Shown in pieces: positions 10,093 to 21,803 of a stretch of 64,000 nucleotides of DNA. The stretch's first letter is position 1. The number at the start of each line of letters is the position of its first letter. The stretch comes from Polaromonas jejuensis NBRC 106434 (GTDB taxonomy: Bacteria > Pseudomonadota > Gammaproteobacteria > Burkholderiales > Burkholderiaceae_C): positions 62,001-126,000 of the forward strand of contig NZ_BCYO01000002.1 of the NCBI RefSeq assembly GCF_001598235.1, given 5' to 3'. Made by a program: the position numbers and the translations under genes. Below the pieces are notes generated by a model. The model was not told where the DNA came from and searched no databases. It saw nothing but the letters and a program-made list of their open reading frames with translations.

Positions 10093-11370
10093 ATGTCCGT
10101 TTCTCTCACCTCCGCGCCCGGCGCACCGCCCGTGACCGCCATGCAGCCCGGCCTGATCGTGCTGATTTTGTCAATGCTTCTGGGCATCCAGCCCATCACC
10201 ACCGATCTGTACCTGCCGGCCCTGCCGGCGCTGACTGAAGGCTTTGGCGCGCCCATGTCGCAGGCGCAGCTCACGCTGAGTGCGCTGCTGCTCGCCTTTG
10301 GCAGCTCGCAGCTGATCTGGGGCCCGCTGTCCGACCGCTTTGGCCGGCGCCCCATCCTGCTGTGGGGACTCGCGGCTTACACCCTGGCTTCCATCGGCAG
10401 CACACTGGCGCCTTCCATGGTGCTGCTGATTGCCTGGCGCGTGGTGCAGGGCGCGGCCATGGGCGCGGTGGTGATGTGCGCGCGCGCCATTGTGCGAGAC
10501 CTTTACCAACCCATGGAAGGCGCCCGCATCATGTCCAAGGGCCTGACCGGCCTGGGCATTCTGGCCTGTGTCTGCGCGCCGCTGGGCGGCCTGCTGTCGG
10601 AACTGTTCGGCTGGCGTGTGGCCTTGATGGCGCTGGCCGTCTTTGGCGCCTGCACACTGGCCCTGGTCAGCCTGCGCTTTGAGGAAAGCCTGCAGCAGAA
10701 AAACCTCGACGCCTTACGCCCGGCCACGCTGCTGGGCACCTGGGTGCATATTTTCAGCAGCCCCACGTTTCTGGCCTTCTCCGCGCTGACGGCGGCCTCC
10801 TACGGCGGGCTGTTTACCTTTCTCGCCACCTCTTCGTTTGTCTTCATCAAGGTGCTGGGGCTGAGCAAGACGCACTACGGCCTGGTGATGTTCTCCATGA
10901 GCCTTTGCTATGTCATCGGCACCTTCATCTGCCGGCGTCTGCTGCCGCGCTTCGGGGTGCGCAGATCGGTAGCGCTGGCCGGCGGCCTGAGTCTGGCCGG
11001 TGGCACCCTGATGGGCGTGCTGGCCTGGGCCGGCGTGCAAACCGTCTGGGCCATCGTGCTGCCCTACTACCTCTTCATGCTGGGCCACGGCGTGCACCAA
11101 CCCTGCGGCCAGAGCGGCGCCGTCGGGCCTTTTCCCCAATCGGCCGGCGCGGCCTCGGCAATGAACGGATTCCTGATGATGATCGTGGCCTTTGCCATGG
11201 GCGGCTGGCTGGGCAGCCACATGGATGGCACGGTGCGGCCGCTGACCCACGGCGTGTGGTTCTGGAGTGTGCTGATTGCTGCGGCGGCCTGGACCGTGGT
11301 CCAGAAATACGGTGAGCCGGCCCGCGGCACGCCAGCCAATCCTGACGCAGCGCCGCCCCTTAAAGCATGA
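10093..11370 (+). CDS. MFS drug-resistance transporter, Bcr/CflA family
   Basis: 425 residues with 12 predicted membrane segments. Early signature [15 protein letters not shown] in helix 1, and the loop 2-3 motif [14 protein letters not shown], both typical of Bcr/CflA (DHA1) proton-driven exporters of drugs and small molecules such as bicyclomycin. The stop overlaps the miaA start by four bases (ATGA), so the two genes are probably co-transcribed, although their functions are unrelated. The substrate is not predictable. Confidence 0.92.
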   Translation: MSVSLTSAPGAPPVTAMQPGLIVLILSMLLGIQPITTDLYLPALPALTEGFGAPMSQAQLTLSALLLAFGSSQLIWGPLSDRFGRRPILLWGLAAYTLASIGSTLAPSMVLLIAWRVVQGAAMGAVVMCARAIVRDLYQPMEGARIMSKGLTGLGILACVCAPLGGLLSELFGWRVALMALAVFGACTLALVSLRFEESLQQKNLDALRPATLLGTWVHIFSSPTFLAFSALTAASYGGLFTFLATSSFVFIKVLGLSKTHYGLVMFSMSLCYVIGTFICRRLLPRFGVRRSVALAGGLSLAGGTLMGVLAWAGVQTVWAIVLPYYLFMLGHGVHQPCGQSGAVGPFPQSAGAASAMNGFLMMIVAFAMGGWLGSHMDGTVRPLTHGVWFWSVLIAAAAWTVVQKYGEPARGTPANPDAAPPLKA

Positions 11371-12311
11371 CGAGTCCCTACATCGCGCTGGCCGGCCCCA
11401 CGGCTTCGGGCAAAACCGCCGCCGCGCTGGCGATTGCGCAGCAGCAGGCAGTTGAAATCATCAGCGTCGATTCCGCCTTGGTCTATCGCGGCATGGACAT
11501 CGGCACGGCCAAACCGACGGCCGGGGAGCTGGCCGCCGTGCCGCACCACCTGATTGACATCCGCGACCCGCTGGATGCCTACAGCGCCGCCGAGTTTGTG
11601 GCGGATGCGCAGCGGCTGATTGAAGACATCAGCGCGCGCGGCAAGCTGCCGCTGCTGGTGGGCGGCACCATGCTGTATTTCAAGGCGCTGTTTGACGGCC
11701 TCGACGACATGCCCAAGGCCGACCCCGCGGTGCGCGCCGTGCTGGCCGACGAAGCCGCCGCCAAAGGCTGGCCCGCGCTGCATGCCGAGCTGGCCCAGCT
11801 GGACCCGCTCACGGCCGCCCGGCTGGCGCCGAATGACTCGCAGCGCATCTCGCGGGCGCTGGAAGTGTTCCGGGTGTCGGGGCAGCCCCTGTCATTCTTC
11901 CACCAGCGAAACGCTATTAAAAGCATAGCTACCAACGCCCATAACGCAAGGGCTGCAACCCTTATTTCCCTGGAACCGCTGGAGCGCAGCTGGCTCCACG
12001 GCCGGATCGCCGAGCGCTTTGACGCCATGCTGGCGGCCGGCTTTATCGAAGAAGTCAAGGCCCTGCGCGCGCGCGGTGACCTGACAGCGGATTTACCGTC
12101 CATGCGCTGCGTCGGTTACCGCCAGGCCTGGGAAGCGTTGGACGGTGAATATTCGATGAACGAATTGCGCGACCGGGGCATTTTTGCCACGCGCCAGCTG
12201 GCCAAGCGCCAGATCACCTGGCTGCGCTCCATGCCGCAGCGGCATGTGGTGGCCTGCGACGACCCGACCGCGCTGCAGCGGGTGCTGACCCTCGTGAAGG
12301 CGACAGCGTGA
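11367..12311 (+). CDS. miaA: tRNA dimethylallyltransferase MiaA
   Basis: 314 residues. MiaA transfers a dimethylallyl group to N6 of A37 in tRNAs that read codons starting with U. The P-loop GPTASGKT opens the protein, followed by [36 protein letters not shown] and [12 protein letters not shown] near the end, all diagnostic. The start overlaps the transporter stop, and the stop overlaps the GTG start of the downstream ATPase (GTGA), giving a three-gene coupled unit. Residues about 182-201 are encoded by an interspersed repeat inserted in frame. Confidence 0.97.
   Translation: MTSPYIALAGPTASGKTAAALAIAQQQAVEIISVDSALVYRGMDIGTAKPTAGELAAVPHHLIDIRDPLDAYSAAEFVADAQRLIEDISARGKLPLLVGGTMLYFKALFDGLDDMPKADPAVRAVLADEAAAKGWPALHAELAQLDPLTAARLAPNDSQRISRALEVFRVSGQPLSFFHQRNAIKSIATNAHNARAATLISLEPLERSWLHGRIAERFDAMLAAGFIEEVKALRARGDLTADLPSMRCVGYRQAWEALDGEYSMNELRDRGIFATRQLAKRQITWLRSMPQRHVVACDDPTALQRVLTLVKATA
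11912..11970 (+). repeat. Interspersed approximately 60-bp repeat, copy in miaA
   Basis: GCTATTAAAAGCATAGCT at the 5' end, then ACGC, AAGGGCT and CCTTATTT spaced as in the other copies. It is in frame and lies between SFFHQ and LISLEPLER of MiaA, where family members vary in length. Confidence 0.7.
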
Positions 12312-12955
12312 GCCTGCAGATCAGCCAGCTAGGCAAGCGCTATGGCGACAGCGTGGTGTTCAGCCAGGTGTCGCTGGACGTCGCCGCCGGCGAGTTTGTC
12401 GCCATCGTCGGGGAATCGGGCGTGGGCAAATCCACGCTGCTCAACTGCATGGCCGGGCTGGACATTTGGGACGAAGGCACGGTCACGCTGGACGGCCAGG
12501 ACCTGGGCACCTTATCGGAGGACCAGCGCGCGCTGCTGCGCCGCCGGCAGGTGGGCTTTGTGTTTCAGGCTTTTCATGTGCTGCCGCATCTGGATGTGGC
12601 GCAGAACGTAGGGCTTCCCCTTCTGCTGCTGGGCCAGCCCGACGATGCCCGCGTGCAGCAGATGCTGGACGCGGTGGGCCTGCAGGGCCTGGGCCAGCGC
12701 CTGCCGCAGCAACTGAGCGGCGGCCAGTTGCAACGCGTGGCGATCGCCCGCGCCCTGGTGCACCGCCCCGGTCTGCTGCTGGCCGACGAGCCCACCGGCA
12801 ACCTCGACCCCCGCACCGCCGCCAAGGTGATGGATGTGCTGATCAGCCAGACCCGCGGGCAGCAGGCCTCGCTGGTGCTGGTGACGCATTCCGAAACGGC
12901 GGCAGCACGCGCCGACCGCGTGCTGCACCTGACGAGCACCGGTATTTCAGCCTAG
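12308..12955 (+). CDS. LolD/YbbA-like ABC transporter ATP-binding protein
   Basis: 215 residues, GTG start within the miaA stop. Walker [11 protein letters not shown]-loop [12 protein letters not shown], signature [15 protein letters not shown], Walker [13 protein letters not shown] and H-loop VTHS are complete. This subfamily (LolD, YbbA, MacB ATPases) drives FtsX-type permeases rather than substrate importers. No permease follows. The best candidate in the window is the FtsX-like protein at 24317, 11 kb downstream. The TAG stop overlaps the TAG of the convergent phnW gene inside the palindrome CCTAGG. Confidence 0.92.
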   Translation: MSLQISQLGKRYGDSVVFSQVSLDVAAGEFVAIVGESGVGKSTLLNCMAGLDIWDEGTVTLDGQDLGTLSEDQRALLRRRQVGFVFQAFHVLPHLDVAQNVGLPLLLLGQPDDARVQQMLDAVGLQGLGQRLPQQLSGGQLQRVAIARALVHRPGLLLADEPTGNLDPRTAAKVMDVLISQTRGQQASLVLVTHSETAAARADRVLHLTSTGISA

Positions 12956-14088
12956 GCCTCGCTGCTTTCGGGCTCGCGCACCGCGATGCCCATGTCCTGC
13001 AGCGCATCGCGAACCGCTTCGACGGCGCCAGCCATGCCGCGCGCGCCCAGCTGGCCCATGCAGCCGACACGGAAAGTTTCCACGGTGGTCAGCTTGCCGG
13101 GGTAGAGGATGTAACCGCGCTGCTTGACCGCGTTGTAGAAGGCCTTGAACTCGTAGCGCGGGCTGGCAGGCGCATGAAAGGTCACGATGATGGGGGCCTG
13201 GATCGCCGTGGGCAAAAAGCTGCGCAGGCCCAGGCCGGCCAGGCCCGTTATCAGCTCGCGGCAGTTCCTTGCATAGGCGCCGCCGCGCGCGGCCAGGCCG
13301 CCCTCCTCGAAATACTGCGTCAGCGCGGCGTCGAGTGCGGCCACCACATGGGTGGGTGGCGTGAAGCGCCACTGCGTGGTCTTGTTCATGTAGACCCACT
13401 GGTCGTACAGGTCCATGGCCAGCGAATGGCAGTTGCCCTCGCAGCGCTCCAGCGCGGCCCGGCGCGCCAGCACAAAGCCCATGCCCGGCACGCCTTCCAG
13501 GCATTTGCCCGAGGCGGCGATGACGGCATCGAACGGTGTCTTGCGCGCGTCGATCTCGAGCGCGCCAAACGAGCTCATGGCGTCGATGATCAGGCCCTTG
13601 CCGTGGCGCTGCACCACCAGCGCGATCTCGTGCAGCGGGTTCAGGATGCCGGTGCTGGTCTCGCAGTGCACCAGCGCCACATGCGTGATCGAAGGGTCAT
13701 TGGTCAGCAGCCGGTCAATGTCCTCGGGGCGGATTTGCGCGTCCTCGGCATAGTCGAAGGTGCTGAGCTGGCGGCCCAGCACCTTGCAGATCTTGGCGAT
13801 GCGCTGGCAGTAGGCGCCGTTGTTGGGCACCAGCACATGGCCCCCTTTTTCGCCTGGGGGCACCAGGGTACCGATGGCCGCCTCGACCGAGAAGGTGCCG
13901 CTGCCCTGCAGGGGCACGCACTCATGGGTGCCCTCGCCGTGCACGATGCGCAGCAGGCCCTGGCGCAGGCGCGCGGTGATCTGGTTGAACTCGCTGTCCC
14001 AGGAGCCCCAGTCGCGCAGCATGCTTTGCTTGGTGCGTGCCGAGGTGGTCAGGGGGCCGGGGGTCAGAAGAATGGTGTCGGTGGTCAC
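12952..14088 (-). CDS. phnW: 2-aminoethylphosphonate:pyruvate transaminase
   Basis: 378 residues from the GTG at 14088, preceded by AAGGAG at a good distance and beginning [15 protein letters not shown]. PhnW is a class V PLP aminotransferase that converts 2-aminoethylphosphonate and pyruvate to phosphonoacetaldehyde and alanine. Visible marks: [34 protein letters not shown], and [11 protein letters not shown] with the PLP-binding Lys. It is the third gene of the leftward ABC importer operon. The product is handled by PhnY and PhnA, encoded on the other strand, and alanine can be recycled by the alanine dehydrogenase at 20682. Confidence 0.95.
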   Translation of the reverse strand: MTTDTILLTPGPLTTSARTKQSMLRDWGSWDSEFNQITARLRQGLLRIVHGEGTHECVPLQGSGTFSVEAAIGTLVPPGEKGGHVLVPNNGAYCQRIAKICKVLGRQLSTFDYAEDAQIRPEDIDRLLTNDPSITHVALVHCETSTGILNPLHEIALVVQRHGKGLIIDAMSSFGALEIDARKTPFDAVIAASGKCLEGVPGMGFVLARRAALERCEGNCHSLAMDLYDQWVYMNKTTQWRFTPPTHVVAALDAALTQYFEEGGLAARGGAYARNCRELITGLAGLGLRSFLPTAIQAPIIVTFHAPASPRYEFKAFYNAVKQRGYILYPGKLTTVETFRVGCMGQLGARGMAGAVEAVRDALQDMGIAVREPESSEA

Positions 14089-14129
14089 GGAGTGTCTCCT
14101 TGGATGGTTTCGGGGATGGTGATCAGGAT

Positions 14130-15860
14130 TCAGTGCCGGGCGACATTTCGCCAGGCCTGGGTTTTTCTCAGCAGCACGCGGGTGGCGAGCGCATACAGCA
14201 GGCACACCACCACCGAGGTCAGCACGGTCAGGCTGGCCAGCGCGGCGGCGGGGCCGATGTCGCCGGCCTCATCCAGATTCATGATGGCCACCGCTGCCAG
14301 GATGGTGTCGGGCGAATACAGAAACACCACACCCGACAGCGTGGCCATGGAGACCACGAAGTAGTAGCGTGCGATCTCCAGCACCGCCGGCAGGCACACC
14401 GGCAGCGTGACGCGGAAAAAGGTCTTGTAGAACGGCACCTTGAGCGAGGCCGACACCGCCTCGAATTCGTTGTCGATCTGCTTGAGCGCCGTCACCGCCG
14501 TCAAATGGCTGGAGGTGTAGTAGTGCACGATCACCGACAGCACCAGAATGGTCATGGTGGAGTACAGGAAGTTCAGCGGGTTGTTCGGATGGTTGAAGAA
14601 CATGATGTAGCCCAGGCCCAGCACCAGGCCGGGCACGGCCATGGACAGCATGGCCAGCAGGTGCATCAGCGGGCGTATTACTTCCAGCCCGCGCGTCTTT
14701 TCGGTCAGGTAGGCGCCTATGAACACCGTGAGCGAGCCGAAGAAGGCCACGCACAGCGCCATCTTCAAACTGTTGGTGTAGGCCGAGGCCAGGTCGCCGT
14801 CGAGCAGCGCGAACTCGTAATGGTGCAGGCTCAGGGAGAGGTCGTAGGGCCAGAGCTTGATGAACGAGGTCCAGATGGCCATGCCCACCACCGCCAGCAG
14901 CAGGGTGCACACCAGCGCGCAGTAGCCCGTCATCAGTGCATCAAAGCCCCGCTGCGGTTTGGCGGTATAGGGCACGGAGCGCGCCGACAGCTGGGCCCGC
15001 AGTTTGCGGCGTACGCGGCTGTCGATCAGGAAGGAAGCGATCGAAGGCAGCAGCAGCAACAGGCCGACCACGGCGCCGCGGCCGAAGTGCTGCTGCCCGA
15101 CCACCTGCTTGAACACATCCAGCGACAGCACATTGAAGTTGCCGCCTATCACCTTGGGCGCGCCGAAATCGCTGATCACGTAGGTGAAGACCACGGTGGA
15201 GGCGCTGATCAGGCCGTATTTGCAGGACGGCAGGGTGATGGTGAAGAACTTGCGCACGGTCGAGGTGCCGAAGGAATCGGCCGCCTCGTACAGGCGGCCG
15301 TCGGCCAGCGACAGCGCGGTCAGCAGAATCATCAGCGCATGCGGGAAGGTGTTGTAGACCTCGGACAGGATGATGCCGGGCGCACCGTAGATCGTGCTCA
15401 AGCCCAGTGCCTCCAGCAGCGGCTTGAGCACGCCCTGGTTGCCGAACCACTGTATGAAGGCGATGGCCGACAGCAGCGAGGGCGCCAGCAGCGGGATCAG
15501 CGCGATCAGGCGGAAGGTGCCCTTGAACGGCGCACAGCTGCGGGTCAGCGCATAGGCGAAGGTAAAAGCCAGCGGCACCGAGATCAGCACCACCGAGCTG
15601 GCCACCCAGACCGAGTTCCAGGCCGCGTTCAGCAGCGCCGGGTTGCCCAGGTAGTCGGCGAAGTGGGTGAAGCCGACGAAATTGCCGTCGTTGTCCTGCA
15701 CCGCCCGCACGAAGATAGAGGCCATGGGCGCCAGCAGGAACAACACCAGGAACAGCATCACGGCAAGCAGCACGCCGCGCGCAATCAGGTCCTCGCCCGA
15801 CAGGCTTTGCTTGCGCAAGGCGGCCACCGGGCCGGCCAGCGTATCGGCGCGGGCGCTCAT
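14130..15860 (-). CDS. 2-aminoethylphosphonate ABC transporter permease (two fused units)
   Basis: 576 residues from the ATG at 15860 ([10 protein letters not shown]), which overlaps the ATPase stop as ATGA. Two permease halves, each with about six membrane segments, are fused as in the iron/phosphonate-type family. The coupling loops with the EAA-like pattern are [21 protein letters not shown] in the first half and [23 protein letters not shown] in the second. Its position between an importer ATPase and phnW indicates 2-aminoethylphosphonate or a related phosphonate as substrate. No periplasmic binding protein gene is present in the cluster. Confidence 0.9.
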   Translation of the reverse strand: MSARADTLAGPVAALRKQSLSGEDLIARGVLLAVMLFLVLFLLAPMASIFVRAVQDNDGNFVGFTHFADYLGNPALLNAAWNSVWVASSVVLISVPLAFTFAYALTRSCAPFKGTFRLIALIPLLAPSLLSAIAFIQWFGNQGVLKPLLEALGLSTIYGAPGIILSEVYNTFPHALMILLTALSLADGRLYEAADSFGTSTVRKFFTITLPSCKYGLISASTVVFTYVISDFGAPKVIGGNFNVLSLDVFKQVVGQQHFGRGAVVGLLLLLPSIASFLIDSRVRRKLRAQLSARSVPYTAKPQRGFDALMTGYCALVCTLLLAVVGMAIWTSFIKLWPYDLSLSLHHYEFALLDGDLASAYTNSLKMALCVAFFGSLTVFIGAYLTEKTRGLEVIRPLMHLLAMLSMAVPGLVLGLGYIMFFNHPNNPLNFLYSTMTILVLSVIVHYYTSSHLTAVTALKQIDNEFEAVSASLKVPFYKTFFRVTLPVCLPAVLEIARYYFVVSMATLSGVVFLYSPDTILAAVAIMNLDEAGDIGPAAALASLTVLTSVVVCLLYALATRVLLRKTQAWRNVARH

Positions 15861-17017
15861 GCCCTGACCCCTTCGACCGCAGCCGGAAACACCCGGATGC
15901 GCTCGCTGCGCAGGGCCAGGTCGATACGCGCGCCGGCCTGTATGCCCAGGTCGTGCAGCTGGTTCAGCGAAAAGCACAGTTGCAGGGCCTGGCCGTCCAG
16001 CTCGTCAATCTGCATTTCCGCGAGACAGGAGCTGCCCAGGAATTCGACCTTGCGCACCTCGCCGCTGACGCGGTTCGGCTGGCCTTCGCGCTCGTGGCCC
16101 ACGGCCCGGTCTTCCGGGCGCAGGTAGAGCCTGACCGCCTGCCCGGGGGCGTAGTCGCCGCGCTCGCCGCTGCAATGCAGCTCCAGGCGGCCGGCGCGAA
16201 AACGTCCCTGGCCGAGCGCAACGGCCGGCAGCACATTGACCTTGCCCACAAAATCGGCCACGAAAGGCGTGGCCGGGCGCTCGTAAATGTCGTTCGGTGT
16301 GCCGACCTGCTCGATCACGCCATGGTTCATCACCACGATGCGGTCGGCCATGGACAGCGCCTCCTCCTGGTCGTGCGTCACCATGATGGTGGTCACCCCC
16401 AGTTTTTGCTGCAGCCTGCGGATCTCGCCGCGCAGGCGGATGCGCTCCAGCGCGTCCAGCGCCGACAGCGGCTCGTCGAGCAGCAGCAGGCGCGGGGAGG
16501 TGGCCAGTGCGCGCGCCAGGGCGACACGCTGCTGCTGCCCACCCGAAAGCTGGGCCGGGTACTTCTCGCCCGAGGTCGGCAGGCCCACCAGCTTGAGCAG
16601 CTCGGCCACGCGGGCGGCGATCTCGGCCCTGGGCTTTTTCCGGTTCACCAGCCCGTAGGCCACGTTTTCAGCGATGGTGAGGTTGGGGAACAGCGCATAG
16701 GACTGGAACACGATGCCGTAGTCGCGCTTGACCGGCGGCAGCCAGGAGATGTCGCGCTCGTTCTGCACAATACGGCCGCTGGTCTGCGCTTCCAGGCCCG
16801 CGATGATGCGCAGCAGCGTGGTCTTGCCGCAGCCCGAGGGCCCCAGCAGGCACAGCATTTCGCCCTGCCTGACCTGCAGGTCAATGTGCTTGAGCACCGT
16901 GACCTTGTCGAAACGCTTGTGCACGCCCGTGATGGCCAGTGCGGTGTCCGTGTGATGCTGCGGTGACGCGAAGCTCGCTATTTCCGCCGGTAGTCTCATG
17001 TCCATAGGGTGTCCCAT
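15857..17017 (-). CDS. 2-aminoethylphosphonate ABC transporter ATP-binding protein
   Basis: 386 residues. The nucleotide-binding domain holds Walker A GPSGCGKTT, signature LSGGQQQRVALARAL, Walker B LLLLDEPLSALD and the H-loop VTHDQEEAL. A C-terminal TOBE-like regulatory domain follows (YLRPEDRAVG). This is the PotA/FbpC-type importer ATPase, and it pairs with the fused permease whose start it overlaps. Three Met codons lie close together at the N-terminus (17017, 17005, 16999) and none has a strong ribosome-binding site, so the start is uncertain. The gene is divergent from the GntR regulator across a 175-bp promoter region. Confidence 0.92.
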   Translation of the reverse strand: MGHPMDMRLPAEIASFASPQHHTDTALAITGVHKRFDKVTVLKHIDLQVRQGEMLCLLGPSGCGKTTLLRIIAGLEAQTSGRIVQNERDISWLPPVKRDYGIVFQSYALFPNLTIAENVAYGLVNRKKPRAEIAARVAELLKLVGLPTSGEKYPAQLSGGQQQRVALARALATSPRLLLLDEPLSALDALERIRLRGEIRRLQQKLGVTTIMVTHDQEEALSMADRIVVMNHGVIEQVGTPNDIYERPATPFVADFVGKVNVLPAVALGQGRFRAGRLELHCSGERGDYAPGQAVRLYLRPEDRAVGHEREGQPNRVSGEVRKVEFLGSSCLAEMQIDELDGQALQLCFSLNQLHDLGIQAGARIDLALRSERIRVFPAAVEGVRA

Positions 17018-17122
17018 CGTGAAGTTGTACGCATGTATGCGGCGCGCAGCGCGTTCGTCCCGGTTGTCTCTTCAGTCCTTTTCGCGATGCCGTGAATAAA
17101 TAGTAAATTGCAAACTTAAATA

Positions 17123-17137
17123 TGTCAACTGTTGACA
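17123..17137. promoter_or_regulatory. Palindromic operator TGTCAAC-T-GTTGACA in the phn divergent promoter
   Basis: A perfect 15-bp palindrome with 7-bp arms lies 56 bp before the GntR start and 106 bp before the importer operon, inside an AT-rich stretch that should carry both promoters. FCD-type GntR regulators bind TTGTCAACAA-like palindromes, so this is a likely site for the adjacent regulator. Confidence 0.65.
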
Positions 17138-17192
17138 ATCTTCAATTCAAATGATTTAATTCAATCATCAAGAAAAGATCCGGAGCACCTTC

Positions 17193-19158
<1,966 letters not shown>

Positions 19159-19175
19159 CAGCCCAAGGAGAATCC

Positions 19176-20630
19176 ATGTCCGCCGTATTCGCCCCAGCCA
19201 AGTCCCATTCCGTCATTCACGAGTCGCTGCGCATCGCCGGCGAAAAGGTGGCGCGCGATCGCGTCATCGAGGTCAGACACCCTTACAGCGGTGAGCTCGT
19301 CGCCACCGTGCCCAAGGCGATGCTCGAAGATGTCAAGCGCGCCCTGCGCATCGCCCGTGACTACCGCTCCAAACTGACACGCCACGACCGCTACCGCATC
19401 CTGATGAAGGCGGGTGAAATCGTCGCCGCGCGGCGCGATGAAATCGCGCGCCTGATCACGCTCGAATCCGGTCTGTGCCTGAAGGACACGCAGTACGAGG
19501 TGGGCCGCGCCTCCGACGTGATGCTGTTCGCCGCCAACCAGGCCCTGGTCGACGACGGCCAGGTGTTCTCCTGCGACCTCACAGCCCATGGCAAGAGCCG
19601 CAAGGTCTACACGCTGAAAGAGCCGCTGCTCGGCGCGATCACGGCGATCACGCCGTTCAACCACCCGCTGAATCAGGTCATCCACAAGATCGCCCCGGCC
19701 GTGGCCACCAACAACCGCGTCGTGCTAAAGCCCAGCGAGAAGACACCGCTGGCCGCCTACCTGATCGCCGACATCCTGTATGAAGCCGGCCTGCCGCCAG
19801 AGATGCTGTCGGTGGTGACCGGCGACCCTGCGGAAATTGCCGACGAACTGCTGACCAGCCCCGATGTCGACCTGGTCACCTTCACCGGCGGCGTCACCAT
19901 CGGCAAGTACATTGCGGCCAAGGCGGTCTACAAACGGCAGATCCTCGAGCTCGGCGGCAACGACCCGATCATCGTGATGGAAGACGCCGACCTTGAAGAG
20001 GCGGCGACCCTGGCCGTGAGCGGCTCCTACAAGAACTCGGGCCAGCGCTGCACCGCCATCAAGCGCATGCTGGTGCAGGAGAGCGTGGCCGACCGCTTCG
20101 TCGAACTGCTGGTGCAGAAAACCCGCGCGCTGAAATATGGCGACCCGTTCGACCCGGCCATGGACATGGGCACGGTGATTGATGAGCCGGCCGCCATCCA
20201 TTTCGAGAAGGTCGTCAACGAGGCCATCGCCCAGGGCGCCAAGCTGCTGGTCGGCAACGTGCGGTGCGGCGCGCTGTACTCGCCCACGGTGCTCGACCAT
20301 GTGCGGCCCGAGATGACGGTGGTGCGCGAAGAGACCTTCGGCCCGGTGTCGCCGGTGATACGCTTCAAGACCCTTGACGAGGCGATCCAGATCGTCAACG
20401 GCACGGCCTACGGCCTGTCATCGTCGCTGTGCACCAACCGGCTCGACATCATCACCCGCGTCGTGCAGGAGCTGCATGTGGGCAGCGTCAATGTGCGCGA
20501 GGTGCCGGGCTACCGCCTCGAGATGACGCCGTTTGGCGGCATCAAGGACTCGGGCCTGGGCTACAAGGAAGGTGTGCTCGAGGCGATGAAGAGCTTTTGC
20601 AACAGCAAGACCTATTCCCTGCCCTGGTAA
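19176..20630 (+). CDS. phnY: Phosphonoacetaldehyde dehydrogenase
   Basis: 484 residues, aldehyde dehydrogenase superfamily. Visible marks: ITPFNHPLNQVIHKIAPAVA (cofactor), PSEKTPL, FTGGVTIGKYI, LELGGNDPIIV (catalytic Glu region), the nucleophile Cys in NSGQRCTAIKR, and EETFGPVSPVIRF. PhnY oxidises phosphonoacetaldehyde to phosphonoacetate with NAD. It sits between phnA and the alanine dehydrogenase gene, in the same direction, and has AAGGAG before the ATG. The choice of substrate rests on the gene neighbourhood as much as on sequence. Confidence 0.93.
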   Translation: MSAVFAPAKSHSVIHESLRIAGEKVARDRVIEVRHPYSGELVATVPKAMLEDVKRALRIARDYRSKLTRHDRYRILMKAGEIVAARRDEIARLITLESGLCLKDTQYEVGRASDVMLFAANQALVDDGQVFSCDLTAHGKSRKVYTLKEPLLGAITAITPFNHPLNQVIHKIAPAVATNNRVVLKPSEKTPLAAYLIADILYEAGLPPEMLSVVTGDPAEIADELLTSPDVDLVTFTGGVTIGKYIAAKAVYKRQILELGGNDPIIVMEDADLEEAATLAVSGSYKNSGQRCTAIKRMLVQESVADRFVELLVQKTRALKYGDPFDPAMDMGTVIDEPAAIHFEKVVNEAIAQGAKLLVGNVRCGALYSPTVLDHVRPEMTVVREETFGPVSPVIRFKTLDEAIQIVNGTAYGLSSSLCTNRLDIITRVVQELHVGSVNVREVPGYRLEMTPFGGIKDSGLGYKEGVLEAMKSFCNSKTYSLPW

Positions 20631-20681
20631 CGGGACTTGCCACCGTTAATCCCCTCCCATTCACCCAAGGAGACAAGCACC

Positions 20682-21800
20682 ATGCTGATCGGAATCCCCA
20701 AGGAAATCAAGAACCATGAATACCGCGTCGGCCTCACGCCATCATCGGTGCGCGAGCTGACGGCCGCCGGCCATCGCATCATCGTGGAGCGCAACGCCGG
20801 CACCGGCATAGGCGCCAGCGATGCCGAGTACGAGCTGGCGGGTGCCGGCATCGTGCAGGGCGCCGACGAGGTGTTCGCGCGTGCCGACATGATCGTCAAG
20901 GTCAAGGAGCCGCAAGCCCCGGAGCGCGCGCAACTCAGGCCCGGCCAGCTGTTGTTCACCTATCTGCATCTGGCGCCCGATCCGCAGCAGTGCAAGGAGC
21001 TGATGGACAGCGGCGCCGTATGCATTGCCTACGAGACCGTGACGCAGGCCGGCGGCGGTTTGCCGCTGCTGGCGCCGATGTCGGAAGTGGCGGGCCGCAT
21101 GTCCATCCAGGCCGCGGCGCACAGCCTGGAGCGCGTCCATGGCGGACGCGGCATTCTGCTGGGCGGCGTGCCCGGCGTGGCTCCGGCCAAGATCGTGATT
21201 TTGGGCGCCGGCGTGGTCGGCTCCAATGCGGCACAGATGGCGGTCGGCACGGGGGCCCAGGTGGTGGTCATCGACCGCAGCCTGGATGCGCTGCGCCGCA
21301 TGGACCGGCTGCTGGGCGCGCGCGTGATCACCCTGTTCTCGAACCGCGACAACATCGAGGAACAGGTGCTGTCGGCCGACGTGGTGATAGGCGGCGTGCT
21401 GATCCCGGGTGCCGCGGCGCCCAAGCTGGTCACGCGTGCCATGCTGCCCCGCATGAAGCCGGGCTCGGTGGTGGTCGACGTGGCGATCGACCAGGGCGGC
21501 TGCTTTGAAACCTCGCACGCCACCACGCATGCGGAGCCGACCTATGTGGTCGATGGCGTCGTGCATTACTGCGTGGCCAACATGCCGGGCGGCGTGCCGC
21601 GCACCTCGACCTATGCGCTCAACAACGCCACCCTGCCCTATGTGCTGGCGCTGGCGAACAAGGGCTGGCAGCAGGCGCTGCGAGACGACGCCCACCTGCG
21701 CAACGGCCTCAACGTGGCCGATGGCAAGGTCACCTGCCGCGAGGTGGCCAACGACCTCCACCACCCCTACCACGCCCCCCTGACCTTGCTGGCAACCTGA
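20682..21800 (+). CDS. ald: Alanine dehydrogenase
   Basis: 372 residues from the ATG at 20682 (MLIGIPKEIKNHEYRVGLTP), with AAGGAGA upstream. The family start motif is followed by the catalytic Lys in IVKVKEPQ, the His in FTYLHLA, the Rossmann motif ILGAGVVGSNAAQMA, and MPGGVPRTSTYALNN. It oxidises L-alanine to pyruvate and ammonia with NAD. In this operon it would regenerate the pyruvate consumed by PhnW and release usable nitrogen, closing the transamination loop. That role is inferred from context; the enzyme identity is well supported. Confidence 0.94.
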   Translation: MLIGIPKEIKNHEYRVGLTPSSVRELTAAGHRIIVERNAGTGIGASDAEYELAGAGIVQGADEVFARADMIVKVKEPQAPERAQLRPGQLLFTYLHLAPDPQQCKELMDSGAVCIAYETVTQAGGGLPLLAPMSEVAGRMSIQAAAHSLERVHGGRGILLGGVPGVAPAKIVILGAGVVGSNAAQMAVGTGAQVVVIDRSLDALRRMDRLLGARVITLFSNRDNIEEQVLSADVVIGGVLIPGAAAPKLVTRAMLPRMKPGSVVVDVAIDQGGCFETSHATTHAEPTYVVDGVVHYCVANMPGGVPRTSTYALNNATLPYVLALANKGWQQALRDDAHLRNGLNVADGKVTCREVANDLHHPYHAPLTLLAT

Positions 21801-21803
21801 ACC

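Noticed and set aside
12466-14364. 632-residue plus-strand open frame across the ATPase and phnW genes
   Set aside because: It lies antisense or out of frame to genes with clear family motifs, and its residues are biased as in GC-rich shadow frames.
14037-16127. 696-residue plus-strand open frame opposite the permease gene
   Set aside because: The composition is His/Gln/Arg-rich and motif-free; the minus strand encodes a recognisable permease.
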